In this document: piece by piece, positions 1-47,154 of the stretch | Position numbering within the stretch: position 1 is the first letter of the stretch | Layout: every line of letters begins with the position of its first letter | The notes under the pieces: generated by a model | What the model was told of the DNA's origin: nothing | The model's input: the letters and a program-made list of their open reading frames with translations, nothing else | Databases searched by the model: none | Position numbers and translations under genes: made by a program | From: Allodiplogaster sudhausi | Lineage: Eukaryota; Nematoda; Chromadorea; Rhabditida; Diplogasteridae | Direction: 5' to 3' | DNA: 64,000 nt | NCBI GenBank assembly: GCA_945643635.1 | Contig: CALZFC010000306.1 | Span: 27,501 to 91,500 of the forward strand

Positions 1-244
1 TTTCTTTTTACTTCTCTATTACTTACGAAAAGAAAGAGTTATTTTAACAACATGAACAAATTTTCTTTAAAAAATGTTATAAATAAGTAAAGTCCTTATC
101 GTTAGCTACGTACAAACATGTTCCGTTTCTCCGAAAACAATGAATGTGTCTCCTTGAAAGCGGTAACAATTTTCGTCCGATTGTCTCGCATGGCCGAACA
201 ATGAATGTTCAAGCCAATGTGACATTCTCTCCTCAATCTCCAAC

Positions 245-35290
<35,046 letters not shown>

Positions 35291-35519
35291 CTACGGTATC
35301 TCGTGTTCGACCCGGCTACTGTAGCAGATGGGAGAGAGCCGGAAGGTGTTACCTAAAGCAGAGAGAGAGAGAGAGAGAGAGACATAGAGAGATAGAGACA
35401 GAGAGATAGAGAGAGAGAGACAGAGGGAGAGAGAGACAGAGTGATAGAGAGAGAGAGAGACAGAGAGAGAGATAGAGAGAAAGAATGAACGGCGGGCAGA
35501 AGAAAGAGGGAAACGGAAT

Positions 35520-35563
<44 letters not shown>

Positions 35564-37881
35564 CGGAGAGAGAGAAAGGCAGAGACAGAAAGAGGGGAAA
35601 GGGCAAAAGAAGAGAAAAGGGAGTGAAAGAGAGAGCGAGAGAGAGAGAGAGAGAGTGTGTGAGATAAAACATATGTGTATATGTAGAAAGCAATGAGCGA
35701 TAGAAATAAATTGAGAAAATCAGCATTGATCGGTCTTTTCAAATTGTAGTTTGTTTAAATAATGCACTTACGACTGTAAAAACTAAACGCAAAAAATTAC
35801 ATGTTTATGGTTAGTTTCGAAAGTATAATTTTTTTCAAACCATTAAAACTGAATTCCATGAGGAGGAAAACAGGAGAGAGTGAGCATGGCGAATATGAAA
35901 AATAAAACAATTTAAAAAAAGTCGAAACCTCACAAATAAAAAAAAAACGCGGCGATTCTAGCCAAGTGTTCTAGCAAAAGGCTGGAAAAGAACATAGTAA
36001 TTATTCTCTCGTTTTTAAAAGCACAAAAATAGTTTTTTATTTATTAATTAACGAAATATGTAGTTAGGTGAGATAGGGTGCGAGTCGAATGTAGAAATAA
36101 ACATCCGTCGAAAGTCGTTCCTGCCGACGCTTTCCAACCAATACACACATCTTAATGATGTATTGAATAAATAAATAAACAAATAAATAGAGGTATTAAC
36201 AAATTTGTATCAATCAATACTGTTACGACATGCATGACAAGTCAGAACAATGTCAAGGTGCAGGGAACAAGTCATTATCATGTAAAATAAGATTGTAGAC
36301 ATTAAAATTATTTATAACTCAGTATGTGAATTAGCGACTGGAAGGATGGACTAAAAAAGGACTTATAAATAAAGAGAATAAAAAAATTGTGTACATATTG
36401 AGAGAGAGAGAGAAAAAAAGAGAAAAAACGTTCTAAAAGGCGCGCGGATTCCACTTCGGCCTAGCGGCTTTTGTCATCTCACAAGAGGTCGATAGCCTTT
36501 ATCATTCATCTTTCCTTTTTGCGGTGAAGAGATTTCGGGAGGGAGAGATATAGAGAGAGATAGAGAGAGAGAGAGAAAGAGAAAGAGAGTGACAGAGAGC
36601 GAGTGAACGAGTGAAAGACTGAGACGTATAGAGAGAATAAAGAGAGAAAGAGAGAGAGAGAGGGAGAGAGAGAGAGAGAAAGGAGCGAAAGAGAAATAGA
36701 GAAATAGAGAGATAGAGAGAGAGAGAAAGAGAGAGAGTGAGAGAGAGAGAGAGAAAGGAGCGAAAGAGAAATAAAGAAATAGAGAGATAGAGAGAGAGAA
36801 AGAGAGAGGGAGAGAGAGAGAGAGAGCGAGATGCGACAGACACAGTCCAGTCAACCGCCCACCGGTGTTGGCTGCGCACTTCGGGAGCTCTTGAAGTTGA
36901 GGAGTGGTCGAGGGGTCTACTCTGCTGCACCAACACGCTCTTACGCCATGGGAAAGCACAAACAAATCAGAGAGAGAGAGAGAGAGAGGAGGAGAGTGAT
37001 TAAGAGAGAGAGAGAGAGGGAGAGAGATCAAGAGAGCGAGAGAAGGAGAGAGACAGAGAGATATAGAGAAGTAGAGAGAGAGAGAGAGATAGCAAGGAAT
37101 TCGAAGTTCAGCGAGAGAGATTTCCTCTATCAAGAGATACAAGGTGCGAGGAGACAAGAAAGAAAAAAAAGTGGTGCAAGAATGAGCGATTGAAGTAAGA
37201 GAAAGACATGGAGAAAGATAGAAAGAGCGAAAGGGAGAGAGAGAGAGAGTGAAAGATAGAGAGAGCGAGAGAGGTAGAAAGATAAAACTAGAGAGAGAGA
37301 GAGAAAGAAAGAGAGAGAGAGTGAAAGATAGAGCGAGAGAGATATGAAGAGAAAACTAGACACAGAGAGAGAGAGAGAGAAATATAGATAGAGGAGTGAG
37401 GTTGACTGCATATTGAGTGATTAGGCTACTACTCCACAACAGCTACTACACACGACGGGATCAGCGGAATATCCCTTTGCGCGCCATAGAAATCCAAATA
37501 ATGAGAGGTCTCTCTATCTATCTCACTCTCTCTCTCTCTCTCTCTCTCTCGTTTTCTCTCACGCTATCTCCCTCTCTCTCGATCTCTGTCTCTCTCTGTA
37601 TCTCTCTTGCTCTCTCTCACACACACACACTCACTCAATCTATTTCTCTCTCTTTCCTCTCTCTCTCTCATTCTCTCTATTGATCTCAGCTTTGTGATGC
37701 CATCTGTTTCTTTTGAAGTGCCAAAATGAGAACATATTAACTTTAATAAGGCAGACATTTTAAACAGATCATTCTGGTCGATATACAAATCGATATATAC
37801 ATACATGTATATATTTTATACATGCATATATGCAATTGGATGCCAAGACGAAAGATGACTCGAGTTGAACATAGACAGAGC

Positions 37882-37913
<32 letters not shown>

Positions 37914-38500
37914 GGGAGAGAGAGAGTGAGAGGGAGACAGAGAGGGGGGAAGGAGAGAGCGAGAGAGAAAAGGGGAGAGAGGGATAGAGAGTTAGAGAGA
38001 GAGAGAAATAAAGTTTAATTCACATTTTCTTTGCAAATATACAAAGTTGTAACTCTAATTGTAAAATCTGTCAAGCATAAAAAAGTGCCCAGGCGAAACT
38101 GGCGATGTCCGACTCTGAGATATAGTGAAAAGGAGCATGTATTCATGTTTTGGATGTGAATGAATGGGATACTCCTCCTCAAAGTAAATGAGTGTGCTAG
38201 GAAAGCGAAAAAAGCAACCACCCGCTAAAATGTTTCAAAGGTGAAGAAAAAGGAACTGGAAAGAAGGTGTGCGTTTTATTAAAAATATTACGGGGAGTGA
38301 GAGCAATCAATCAGGAAACGCATTTTACGTTAACAAATTTTTAATAAAATAAATAAGTAGACCATTTCAAACTATAAATGAAAAAAAATTCAAAGAAAAT
38401 GAATGGTAAATGCGACAGAACGGAAAAAAAATTGATGAAATATTCAATGCTATTAAAGGATCACACAAGTCTACTGCGATCTAGTTGGATTTTGCTTTCC

Positions 38501-38544
<44 letters not shown>

Positions 38545-38751
38545 GGCAAAGAGGAGCGAATTCAAATGCGAGTTTTTGTCTCTTTTAAAGCGACAACAGC
38601 CAGGAAAATTTACATGAAGCTCCTTTAATCTACGGATTAATAATATTTGCATAAAATCAATATGGTGTTCTTAAGACTTGCGCAGATCGGAAACATTCAG
38701 GAGCATTCGACCAGAGAGGATCTCTTACAACGCCCGAGGGTAGGCCAGGGG

Positions 38752-38804
<53 letters not shown>

Positions 38805-38885
38805 CGGAGAGGCGAAAGAGGCAGCGCGATTGAGGAAGGTGGTGAGAGCAAAGCAGAGCGAAGAATAGAGCGACGGACGGATGTA

Positions 38886-38917
<32 letters not shown>

Positions 38918-38946
38918 CGAAAGAGAGAGAGATCGGGCGCGAGAGG

Positions 38947-38986
<40 letters not shown>

Positions 38987-39880
38987 GGTGCAAAAAGCGA
39001 GAGACCGAGCAGTATCGAGCTGCAAGAGGATCAGCGTGCATAGAACATTGAGCGGATTGAAGCGATCTCTTTCCTCATCAACGATGCTTTAAAAAAGTGA
39101 GGTTTCAAGAGAGGCAGAGAAGTCTACCAGATGAGTGAATATTATATTAAAAGCTTTCATAGTTAAGTAATTCATGAATATTATTATATCAAATTAAAGT
39201 ATGATTATAAAATGATTAAAAAATACTTAATTATTTAAAAACAGAAAAAAAGCTAATGGAAAGTAGATGAGAATGAACAGGTGCAGAGAAGTTCTCCATC
39301 GATGCCTCTCTCAACTGTCGGAGAAAACATTCAATGGATAGCGAGGCTTCTTCTTTTACTTCTCTACTTTGCTACTCATCTCAGACTCTCTTGTTCTCTC
39401 TCTCTCACTCTCTATCTCTCTTTTGCCTCTCTTTCTCTCTCTCTACCATCAACTCCCTCCCTTGCTTACTCCGTCTCTTCTGCCAAGGCTCTTCTCCGCC
39501 TACGCTTCGGGATGCGAGAAGTCTGCCTTCCTCTGATCGCTTGTGCCTGAGGCAAAGCCATTCCCTTCACATCCTTCTCGCCCCTTTTTCTGACTACCTC
39601 TCTCTCTCTCTCTCTCGCAGTCTCGTCCTCTCTATCTCTCTTTCACTCCCTCCTTCTCTCTCTCTCCCTCTCTCTCACTCTCACTTTCTCTCCCTCTCTC
39701 TCCCCCTCTCTCGTTCTATCTCTCTACTTCATTCTATCCCTGCTGAGAGGCAGCTTTCTGTTCCGTCTACCACATTGTAAACTGCAATGACCCCTCTCAT
39801 ACACCGGACATTTTCACGTTTTTGTTTTGCTACACTACTCTTTCTCAGCTAGAAAATTATATCCTCTTTCTCTTTCTTTA

Positions 39881-39920
<40 letters not shown>

Positions 39921-39923
39921 CCC

Positions 39924-39961
<38 letters not shown>

Positions 39962-41158
39962 TTCTCTCTCTCTGTCACTCTCTCTCTCCATCATTATTTT
40001 CTTTAGCCGACACACGGAAGTTCGCGTCTGATTGGTTACTAGTCAGACGAATCTCGCAAGGTTAAAACGAGACAAGCCAAAGACGAGCTGTAATGGCATG
40101 AATAATGCTAATACATAAGCATAGTTGTTGTTTGCAAGAACAAACAGAAAAAAAACTTTTAATTTCTTGATTCACCCATCAACAATCTTTTCCTTTTCTC
40201 GAAAGGAAGAAATATTCCTAATAAGCAGAGGTCAAAAAATTGTGGTGCATTTATTCTTATTGTTATTTTCATGTAGATTGTATTAGAAGAGCGAAGTTCA
40301 TATCTACTCTCACGATCAGTATTATGAAGGCATCGGTTAATAGAAGTCACTGTAATAATTAAAGAAGCAAATACGGCGATAACAAACAAATAAAACAGAT
40401 CACAAACGAAAAACCCCTTAAACAAGGTATTTAAACAGTTCGCACGATAATAATTCCGCATTACGTTGTTTAGTGTCATGTTACGCTGTTTAGTGAAATC
40501 GCGCTAGGAGTGAAACACGCGAAATTCGCATTAATTTTTTTTGGGAAATTGTATGTTTGTCGTGTTAATTGCTTTATTATATTGATTATTTATTGTTTTT
40601 TGTCGTATTTCCTCAGTATATTCTTTACAAACTCACCTTTTTGCTGTTTAATCGCCGTCTGCCCCTTGTAAGATGCTAAAACTCGTGTGCTGACCCCTTC
40701 TTCAGCTGTCAAATGACCTTGTACCTTGCAGCAGTTCATACTGTTGATATTGGCCTTCGCTCTTCTGCTGCTTGTTCGCGATTCCCTCTTTTTAATGCAG
40801 TCATTTGCCGTGGCAAAAATGCTTTACTGTACCTGTTAACTCCTTATTTTCTTGAAATCGCGCCGTATTTCGCAATTCCTTGGAGATTTTATATCTTTTC
40901 ACCATGAAGATTACCCAAATGTTGGCTTGTTCAGATGCCGTAATTCGCAATTCCTTTGCGGTTTTATATCTTTTCACCATGAAGATTACCCAAATGTTGG
41001 CTTGTTTAGATGCCGTATTTCGCACTTCCTTAGTGGTTTTATATCGGTCACCATGAAGATTACCCAAATGTCGCCTTGTTTAGATGCCGTAATTCGCAAT
41101 TCCTTGGCGGTTTTATATCTTTTTTTCCATGAAGATTTCCCAAATGTTGCTCTTTTTT
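35291..41158. other. Repeat-rich region between the kettin and PUF genes
   Basis: Contains GA tracts (35,357-35,660, 36,405-36,425, 36,540-36,830, 36,968-37,095, 37,200-37,395, 37,875-38,005, 38,755-38,970) and CT tracts (37,505-37,680, 38,505-38,541, 39,390-39,740, 39,870-40,000). Otherwise AT-rich. It presumably holds the start of the kettin gene, but no exon can be supported. A GC-richer island at 36,830-36,960 is open on both strands without resemblance to a family. Confidence 0.6.
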
Positions 41159-41160
41159 AG
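40863..41160 (+). repeat. About 75-bp tandem repeat, four copies, ending at the PUF exon 1 acceptor
   Basis: Units start at about 40,863, 40,938, 41,013 and 41,086, each with GCCGTAWTTCGCA, CCATGAAGAT and CCCAAATGTTGGCTTGT. The last unit passes into the T-rich acceptor ending at 41,160. Confidence 0.9.
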
Positions 41161-41211
41161 CTAATCGCATATCCAGAGCTACAGCTTCCTCGCCTCCTCG
41201 CACTCGCAGCC

Positions 41212-41673
41212 ATGGTCATGATGGGAAGCCGTCTGGAGCTGGACCGTCATGAAGCCTTCGTCTACGAAGGCCGCCGCACGGCCATCGTCCCCCCGCCCGT
41301 TGTTCTCTCCTCCACTCGGCCATCCAGCTCTCCGTGAGTTTGTTCTCATTCGGTGGAAGAAGAAGCCTGAGTAGAGTGCCAAAGTGGCCTATCATTGCCT
41401 TTTTTATGCCATGGTCAGAGTGTTCCTAAGAGTGGCCATTTTCCATTTGTTCTTTGGAAAGGCTAACGCAATTTGTTTGTTGTTGTTGCTAACCTGATAA
41501 GGAAAACGGATTAAAAAAAAATCCAACGATTTTTTTAGAATGGAATTTAGCCAAGAAGTCTTCTGATCGTAAGATGAATGCGGATCTTTTAATTTAAAGC
41601 AGAATTTAGTCGAGTGGTTTTTGATTGCTTACTGGAATTCTCTTTCTCTGACTCTGTCACTCTTTCTCTCTCT

Positions 41674-41710
<37 letters not shown>

Positions 41711-44040
41711 TCTCTCTCTCTCTCTCTCTCTCTTTCTCCCACACACACACTCTCTTTCTCTCTAACTCTTTCTTTTCCAGCATTCAGCCCCTCAAGCTGC
41801 TTCCGCCGATCACTATCGACCCGTCGAACGGCTCGATCATCTTCTCATTCGAGCAGATCGTCAAGGAGGGCTTCTTCGAGGACTTTGTCAAGGACCGCAC
41901 GGGCTGCACGTACGTGTGGGGATGGTCATTATCAATATGATGCTTAATGCTGATGCTCTATTTTTATGGATGAGCACATGGTCAGGAAAAAAGAGGACTA
42001 TATGAAAAGGCATGGAAAGCTTTTGCGGAAATGTACCGCCCAAAACCCCAGCGATGAATTAGCGATGGACGGCGAACACAGTTCATTGTTGCTGAGATGT
42101 TGAAACGATAATAATTGTCATTGATATCCATTTGGTTAAATAGAATTTATAATTTTTATAGATAATAGGCCTCTCTGTTCTTTCAGTTACCTCCAGCAGC
42201 ACTTCCCAGAAGAAGGCACCGAGATTCGGAAAGTCGTCTACGGCGAAGTCATCGCTAAAGAGAAGCTTTTTTGTGTGAGTAATGATTCTATTAATTTTGC
42301 TTTAAGAATTGGTGAAAAACTTTCGCGCATCCCAAGCAGGATAGCGCCCAAAAAGTAATAATTTGACTTGCAATAGTAAGCATATTAGCGAATAGTACAC
42401 ACAATTAGCAGTAAGTTCAAAGTTGCTAGAAAAAAAATTGTTTAAATTAAAGCTATCGATTGTTATTATTATAGATCCATAAATTCGAACATATTCTTCC
42501 CGAAAAAAAAACAACAAAATAATGGACGACTAAGCTAGATAACTCTTTTTTTTTCGCAGGATATGAGCAAGGACGTATTCGCGAACTTTTTCGCCCAGAA
42601 GCTCGCCGAGAACGCGACTGAGCAGGAAAAGGTGAAGAAGGCTTTACTTTGGGGCAGTGCTAAAACAGTGCCTGTCTCTGAACTTTGACCGGGGGTTACA
42701 ATGTGAAAAAATGGATAAACCCGGGGGGTTATAAGGTGAAAAATGTCCATCCCGGAGAGTTACAAAGTGTTCCGGGTGAACGGCCCGGGGGGTTACAACC
42801 CTGTCATTGGTCAGACCTATTTCAGCTCTGCTTTGGGGATCTCTTAATTTGAGCAAAAACGTCGGATCCTTGATTGCATGTTTATTTGTCCGAGAGTTCC
42901 ATTAACAGAAAGTATCTCTTCTCGAAAGGAAAGAAGAACATTGCATATTCCTTGCCTCCTGCTTTTACAATTAGGATGCGCATATTTTTTATATAAGTCT
43001 CTTTTATTCTTTCAGCAAGAGGAAGAAAAAAGACTTCCCCAATCCCCATCTTTTTAAGGAGCAACTAGGCAGAAACATAAGCCATCCTCTTTTCCGCCCA
43101 AAATACCTCCTCCTTATCCACACTAATCTTCTGTGATATCTACAGTGTTGTTTATTGCCATGCTTTCAGCATCTGCTGTCCGAGTACATTCGAGGTAGCG
43201 TATATGGGCTCTGCATGAATCGCTACTCATGCCGAGTCGTCCAGAAGATCGTTGAGGTGTGGGCTTCTTGTTTCTTCTCTATTATGATACCAAAAATGCC
43301 TACCGGTGGTTGAGGTGTTTTATATTTTGCATTTTTTAACGTTGACCATAAAGTATTAATTTTGAAAAAAATATAATGCTAGTTACATAATCTAGTTTTT
43401 GGAAATATTATGCGATATTACACTAATAATAATACTAATAAGAAGAAATATGTCTATTAAGTAAAGTAATCCCAAAGTTGTAGTATTCTGTCTATTGAGT
43501 AAAGTAATTCCAAAGTTGTAGTATTATGTCTATTGAGTAAAGTAATCCCAAAGTTTTAGTATTTCCCTGATCGGCTCCGCTTGTCGCTCGTGCGCGAGCT
43601 CAAGGGCAAGGACCTTGTGGCGATGTGCACGGACCAGAACGCTAACCACGTCGTCCAGAAGGTACCCTAACCATTCTCTTTTGGGGCCTTCCAACCCCCC
43701 CCCTGCCTATCACCGTTTTCCATTGGGCCCTCCCAACCAACACCCCTTGGCATGGCACACTGACGTGAAACAAGAAGAGTCTTGATTATTGCGAAGATTC
43801 ACTTAACTAGGCACACCGGTGGTTTGCCTATACACAGTAATATCTTTAAAAAAATTTGGTATTTGTGAGGTGCTAGTAGACTGAGATACGGCGGTAGTTT
43901 TAAATAGTATCTGTTTTTCAAGTATTATAACAATCCGACCCACCATTCCTCATGCATCATCCCTCTTTCTCTGTGCCATGTCACATGTGCGTACTTGGCT
44001 GGCCAAAATAACCAAGATAGCACTGCTTCTGCTGTGATTG

Positions 44041-44098
<58 letters not shown>

Positions 44099-47000
44099 TT
44101 TTCAGATACTGAACGTGCTTCCTCTGTCCGAGTGGCACTTCATCATGGACTCTCTTCTGGTCGGACCTTCCTTTGTCGAGACGGTCGAGAACAAGTACGG
44201 TTGCCGCGTCATTCAGCTGGCCATCGAACTGCTCTCCAGCCCGCCAGGCAGCAGCAACCACTGCCACGGCGGCGCAGTGGCAATGGAATCGGTTAGAACC
44301 ATGCTTGGGAGAAATGATGGCCAAACCCAACCGGTTTTCATCCCAGTGTGTTGATGAAATGGTACTGGCAATTGAACCCGGACACCCATCTGATTTTGGA
44401 GCTACCATGTAGCCATCCAAGATAGATCAACAATGTCCATTACATTCCCCAGCCGGGTTCTAGTGGGTCAAACCACTTAACCCAACTTTCTACTGACTTT
44501 TATTTCACCCTCATCCTATTCTATATTTACCGAACAATGCAACCCGCGCTGCTGTGTGAAAGAGCCATGTTTTCATACTATTAATTGTAATATTGGAGAA
44601 ACGAAAACAGGAGGATTGTTCTTTCCAGAAAAAAGTTATCATTCGCCTTCTTACAGAGTGGCAACCGAATGGAACGCCACCGTCTCCTCTCAATGACCAT
44701 GGACAAACTGATGGGTGCATGCGAGAAGTTCTCTATGAACGAGTCAGTTGGGAGGGGGGGGGGATAATTAATTAATTATTTAAATAATAAAAGGAGGTAA
44801 AAAAATTAGCATGAGGTAAGAAATTGAATAATATCTTGGGATAATGACGGATTTCAATGAATAGAAATTTAGCCAATAAACAAATAGATTTCAAAAGATT
44901 ACATTATTAATTGGGTAAAATTTGAGCCGATCAATACTGTCAAGGAAAGTAATGAGAGTTTAGGTACGCCAACTACGTGGTCCAGCATGTCCTGACGTCT
45001 CGAGACTTGGCAGTCTACAGAGACAAGATAATCGAGAACTGCCTGCTGTACGTCGAGAAATGCATCTTATTAGCATTCCCCTCCCAACTCCACCTTTCTA
45101 ATGGGCCCCAATCCCTCATAAAACCCTGGTTTTAAAACACCAATTTTATCTACAATATTTAAAATAGAAAAAATACTGTATCTACGGTATTTGATATATA
45201 AAAAGTAAAAAAAAATCTTTATCTACAGAATATAATATATTTAATATAGAAAAAAATATAAACACTGCTTTTCTACAGTATTTAATATAGGAAAAAAAAT
45301 ATAAAAAAAAAAATCTTTTAACTACTGAATTTAATATAGAAAAAATACAAAGACAGTTTATCCACAGTTTTTAATATAGGTAAAATATAAACAAATGAAA
45401 TCTTTTATCTTACAGAATTTAATATAGAAAAAAATATGAATAAATAAAACGTTTATCTCTCGAGCCTTGCAGCTGCCATCTGCTGTCGATGGGGCAAGAG
45501 AAGTACGCGTCGCACGTGGTGGAGAAGGCGATGGAGAATGCGCCACCGGTGCTGCTCAAGGAGATCATGAACGAGATATTCGACGGCTACGTTCCGCATC
45601 CGTAAGTTTCTCTCTCTCTCTCTCTCTCTCGCACCCGAACATACTGTCTCCTTGTAATTAGTTCTCTATCTCTCCCGCTCTCTCTCTCTCTCCCCCCTCT
45701 CCCTCTCTCTTCACTACTACTCAAGCAGTTCGCTATACTCTATGCAGATGTTCTCTCAATTGCAGGGAAACTCACAAGGATGCCCTGGACATTCTGCTTC
45801 TCCATCAGTATGGCAACTACGTCATACAATGCATGATCAATATTTGCAAGTCGTCCACCAGCCAGGTCATTTAATGATATTATTGAAGGAAACATTTCCT
45901 ATAAATAAAAATTCTAATCTTAACTAAATACCTTTTAAATAGTATTCAGAAGAAAAAAAGCAAAACAAATGAAGTTTCTTGTAGGCCGATGAGGGCCTCC
46001 GCAACGCTTGGCTCGCACGCCTTCAACAGCGCATCAGCAAACACTCGGCGCATCTGGCGAGGTGAGGAAAATGGGGGGGGGGGGACGGGGTCAATATCCA
46101 ACCACTCTCCCGACCATTAAAGGAGCTCATCGTGTGCCAATCCCCAGGGTAAAAAAGGCAGGTCCGATTCAGAGCACTCACCCTGTGTTTAGGCCTAAAT
46201 AGGCACCTTCCCACTCACTTTTTGGTGCAATTTGTTGAAGAAAAAGATCCGATTTTAAATTACCCTATGACGCCCGAAAACTAACGGATATCAAGAGTGC
46301 GGAAGCGATTTCTTTTCTTTTTAGGAGCACAGAAATATTTAACTTTAAATCTTAAGTAGAACTTGAGTGATTTCTGTTAAAGGGTGAACAATAATGAGAG
46401 AACGCAATTTTAGGTACTCTTCTGGCAAGAAGATTCTGGAGATGCTGAATATGATGCCGGTCGATCGCAGCAACTCGTTCAATGGAGGAAGTGAAAGCCA
46501 GCGCAGCGGCGGTGTCAGCCTCAGCCTGAGCCGTGGCTCTCAGCACTCCTCATCTCATCTCCATCTGGACGTGTCTACTGGCAGCGAGGGAGGAGGAGGA
46601 GGCGGCGGAGGACTCTTCAACACTCCACGAAGACAGCCACATCAGCAGCAGCAGCAGAGAGCTACGCGAGGGTAAGTATTTTTTTTATATTTTTTGTAAA
46701 TTTATTCATATATTATACCAAAAAATCCGATAGAAATTCAACAACAAAAAAGAAGATGAAAATGGAAGAAATTAGGAATAATAAAAATTGGAAATGTCCA
46801 TGATTTTCAATGATTTCCAACACCAGGCAAGGCAACACATTATGGGTTTAGGCATGGCTAAAATGGATTTACATTTCATGTAGGTACCGCAACACGCCGT
46901 GGAAGCAGAATCGAGGAGGAGGTGGCGGTGGAATCCAGCAGGGACAGCAGCGCTTCCAGGGTGGAGGAGGACATCGGAGCTATCAGCAGCAACAGCAGCA

Positions 47001-47154
47001 CCAGAACCTTCCTCCGCCGCAGTTCAATATCTTCTCTCCCCGTGCTCGCCGTGGAGAGCCTTGCTTCCTGCAGGGACCGCCTCACAACAGCAGCATCAAC
47101 AACAACAGCCCCTCCCGCCTCGCATCTCCCCGTGTCCCTTTCCATTTCCGCTAA
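41212..47154 (+). CDS. PUF (Pumilio/FBF) RNA-binding protein, 14 exons
   Basis: Binds 3' UTR elements of mRNAs and represses or destabilises them in the cytoplasm (family knowledge). Exons 41212-41333, 41781-41909, 42187-42274, 42560-42631, 43170-43256, 43560-43661, 44106-44291, 44657-44742, 44964-45047, 45473-45601, 45766-45865, 45985-46061, 46414-46671 and 46884-47154 join in phase into about 596 residues. Eight PUF repeats are visible, with core helices GCTYLQQ, ANFFAQ, SCRVVQ, NANHVVQ, GCRVIQ, ANYVVQ, ASHVVE and GNYVIQ. The C-terminal 165 residues are Ser-, Gly- and Gln-rich. A roughly 30-residue insertion with a Cys/His patch lies between repeats 5 and 6. The start ATG is the first in the frame after the acceptor at 41,159-41,160, where trans-splicing is likely. 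Which nematode PUF subgroup it belongs to cannot be decided by eye. Confidence 0.93.
42680..42805. repeat. Diverged G-rich tandem repeat in a PUF intron
   Basis: Four copies of a roughly 35-bp unit with CCCGGGGGGTTA and a following GTGAAAAA. Confidence 0.75.

Noticed and set aside
36820..36965. Possible gene on either strand in a GC-richer island
   Set aside because: Both strands are open but neither has convincing splice borders or any family resemblance.
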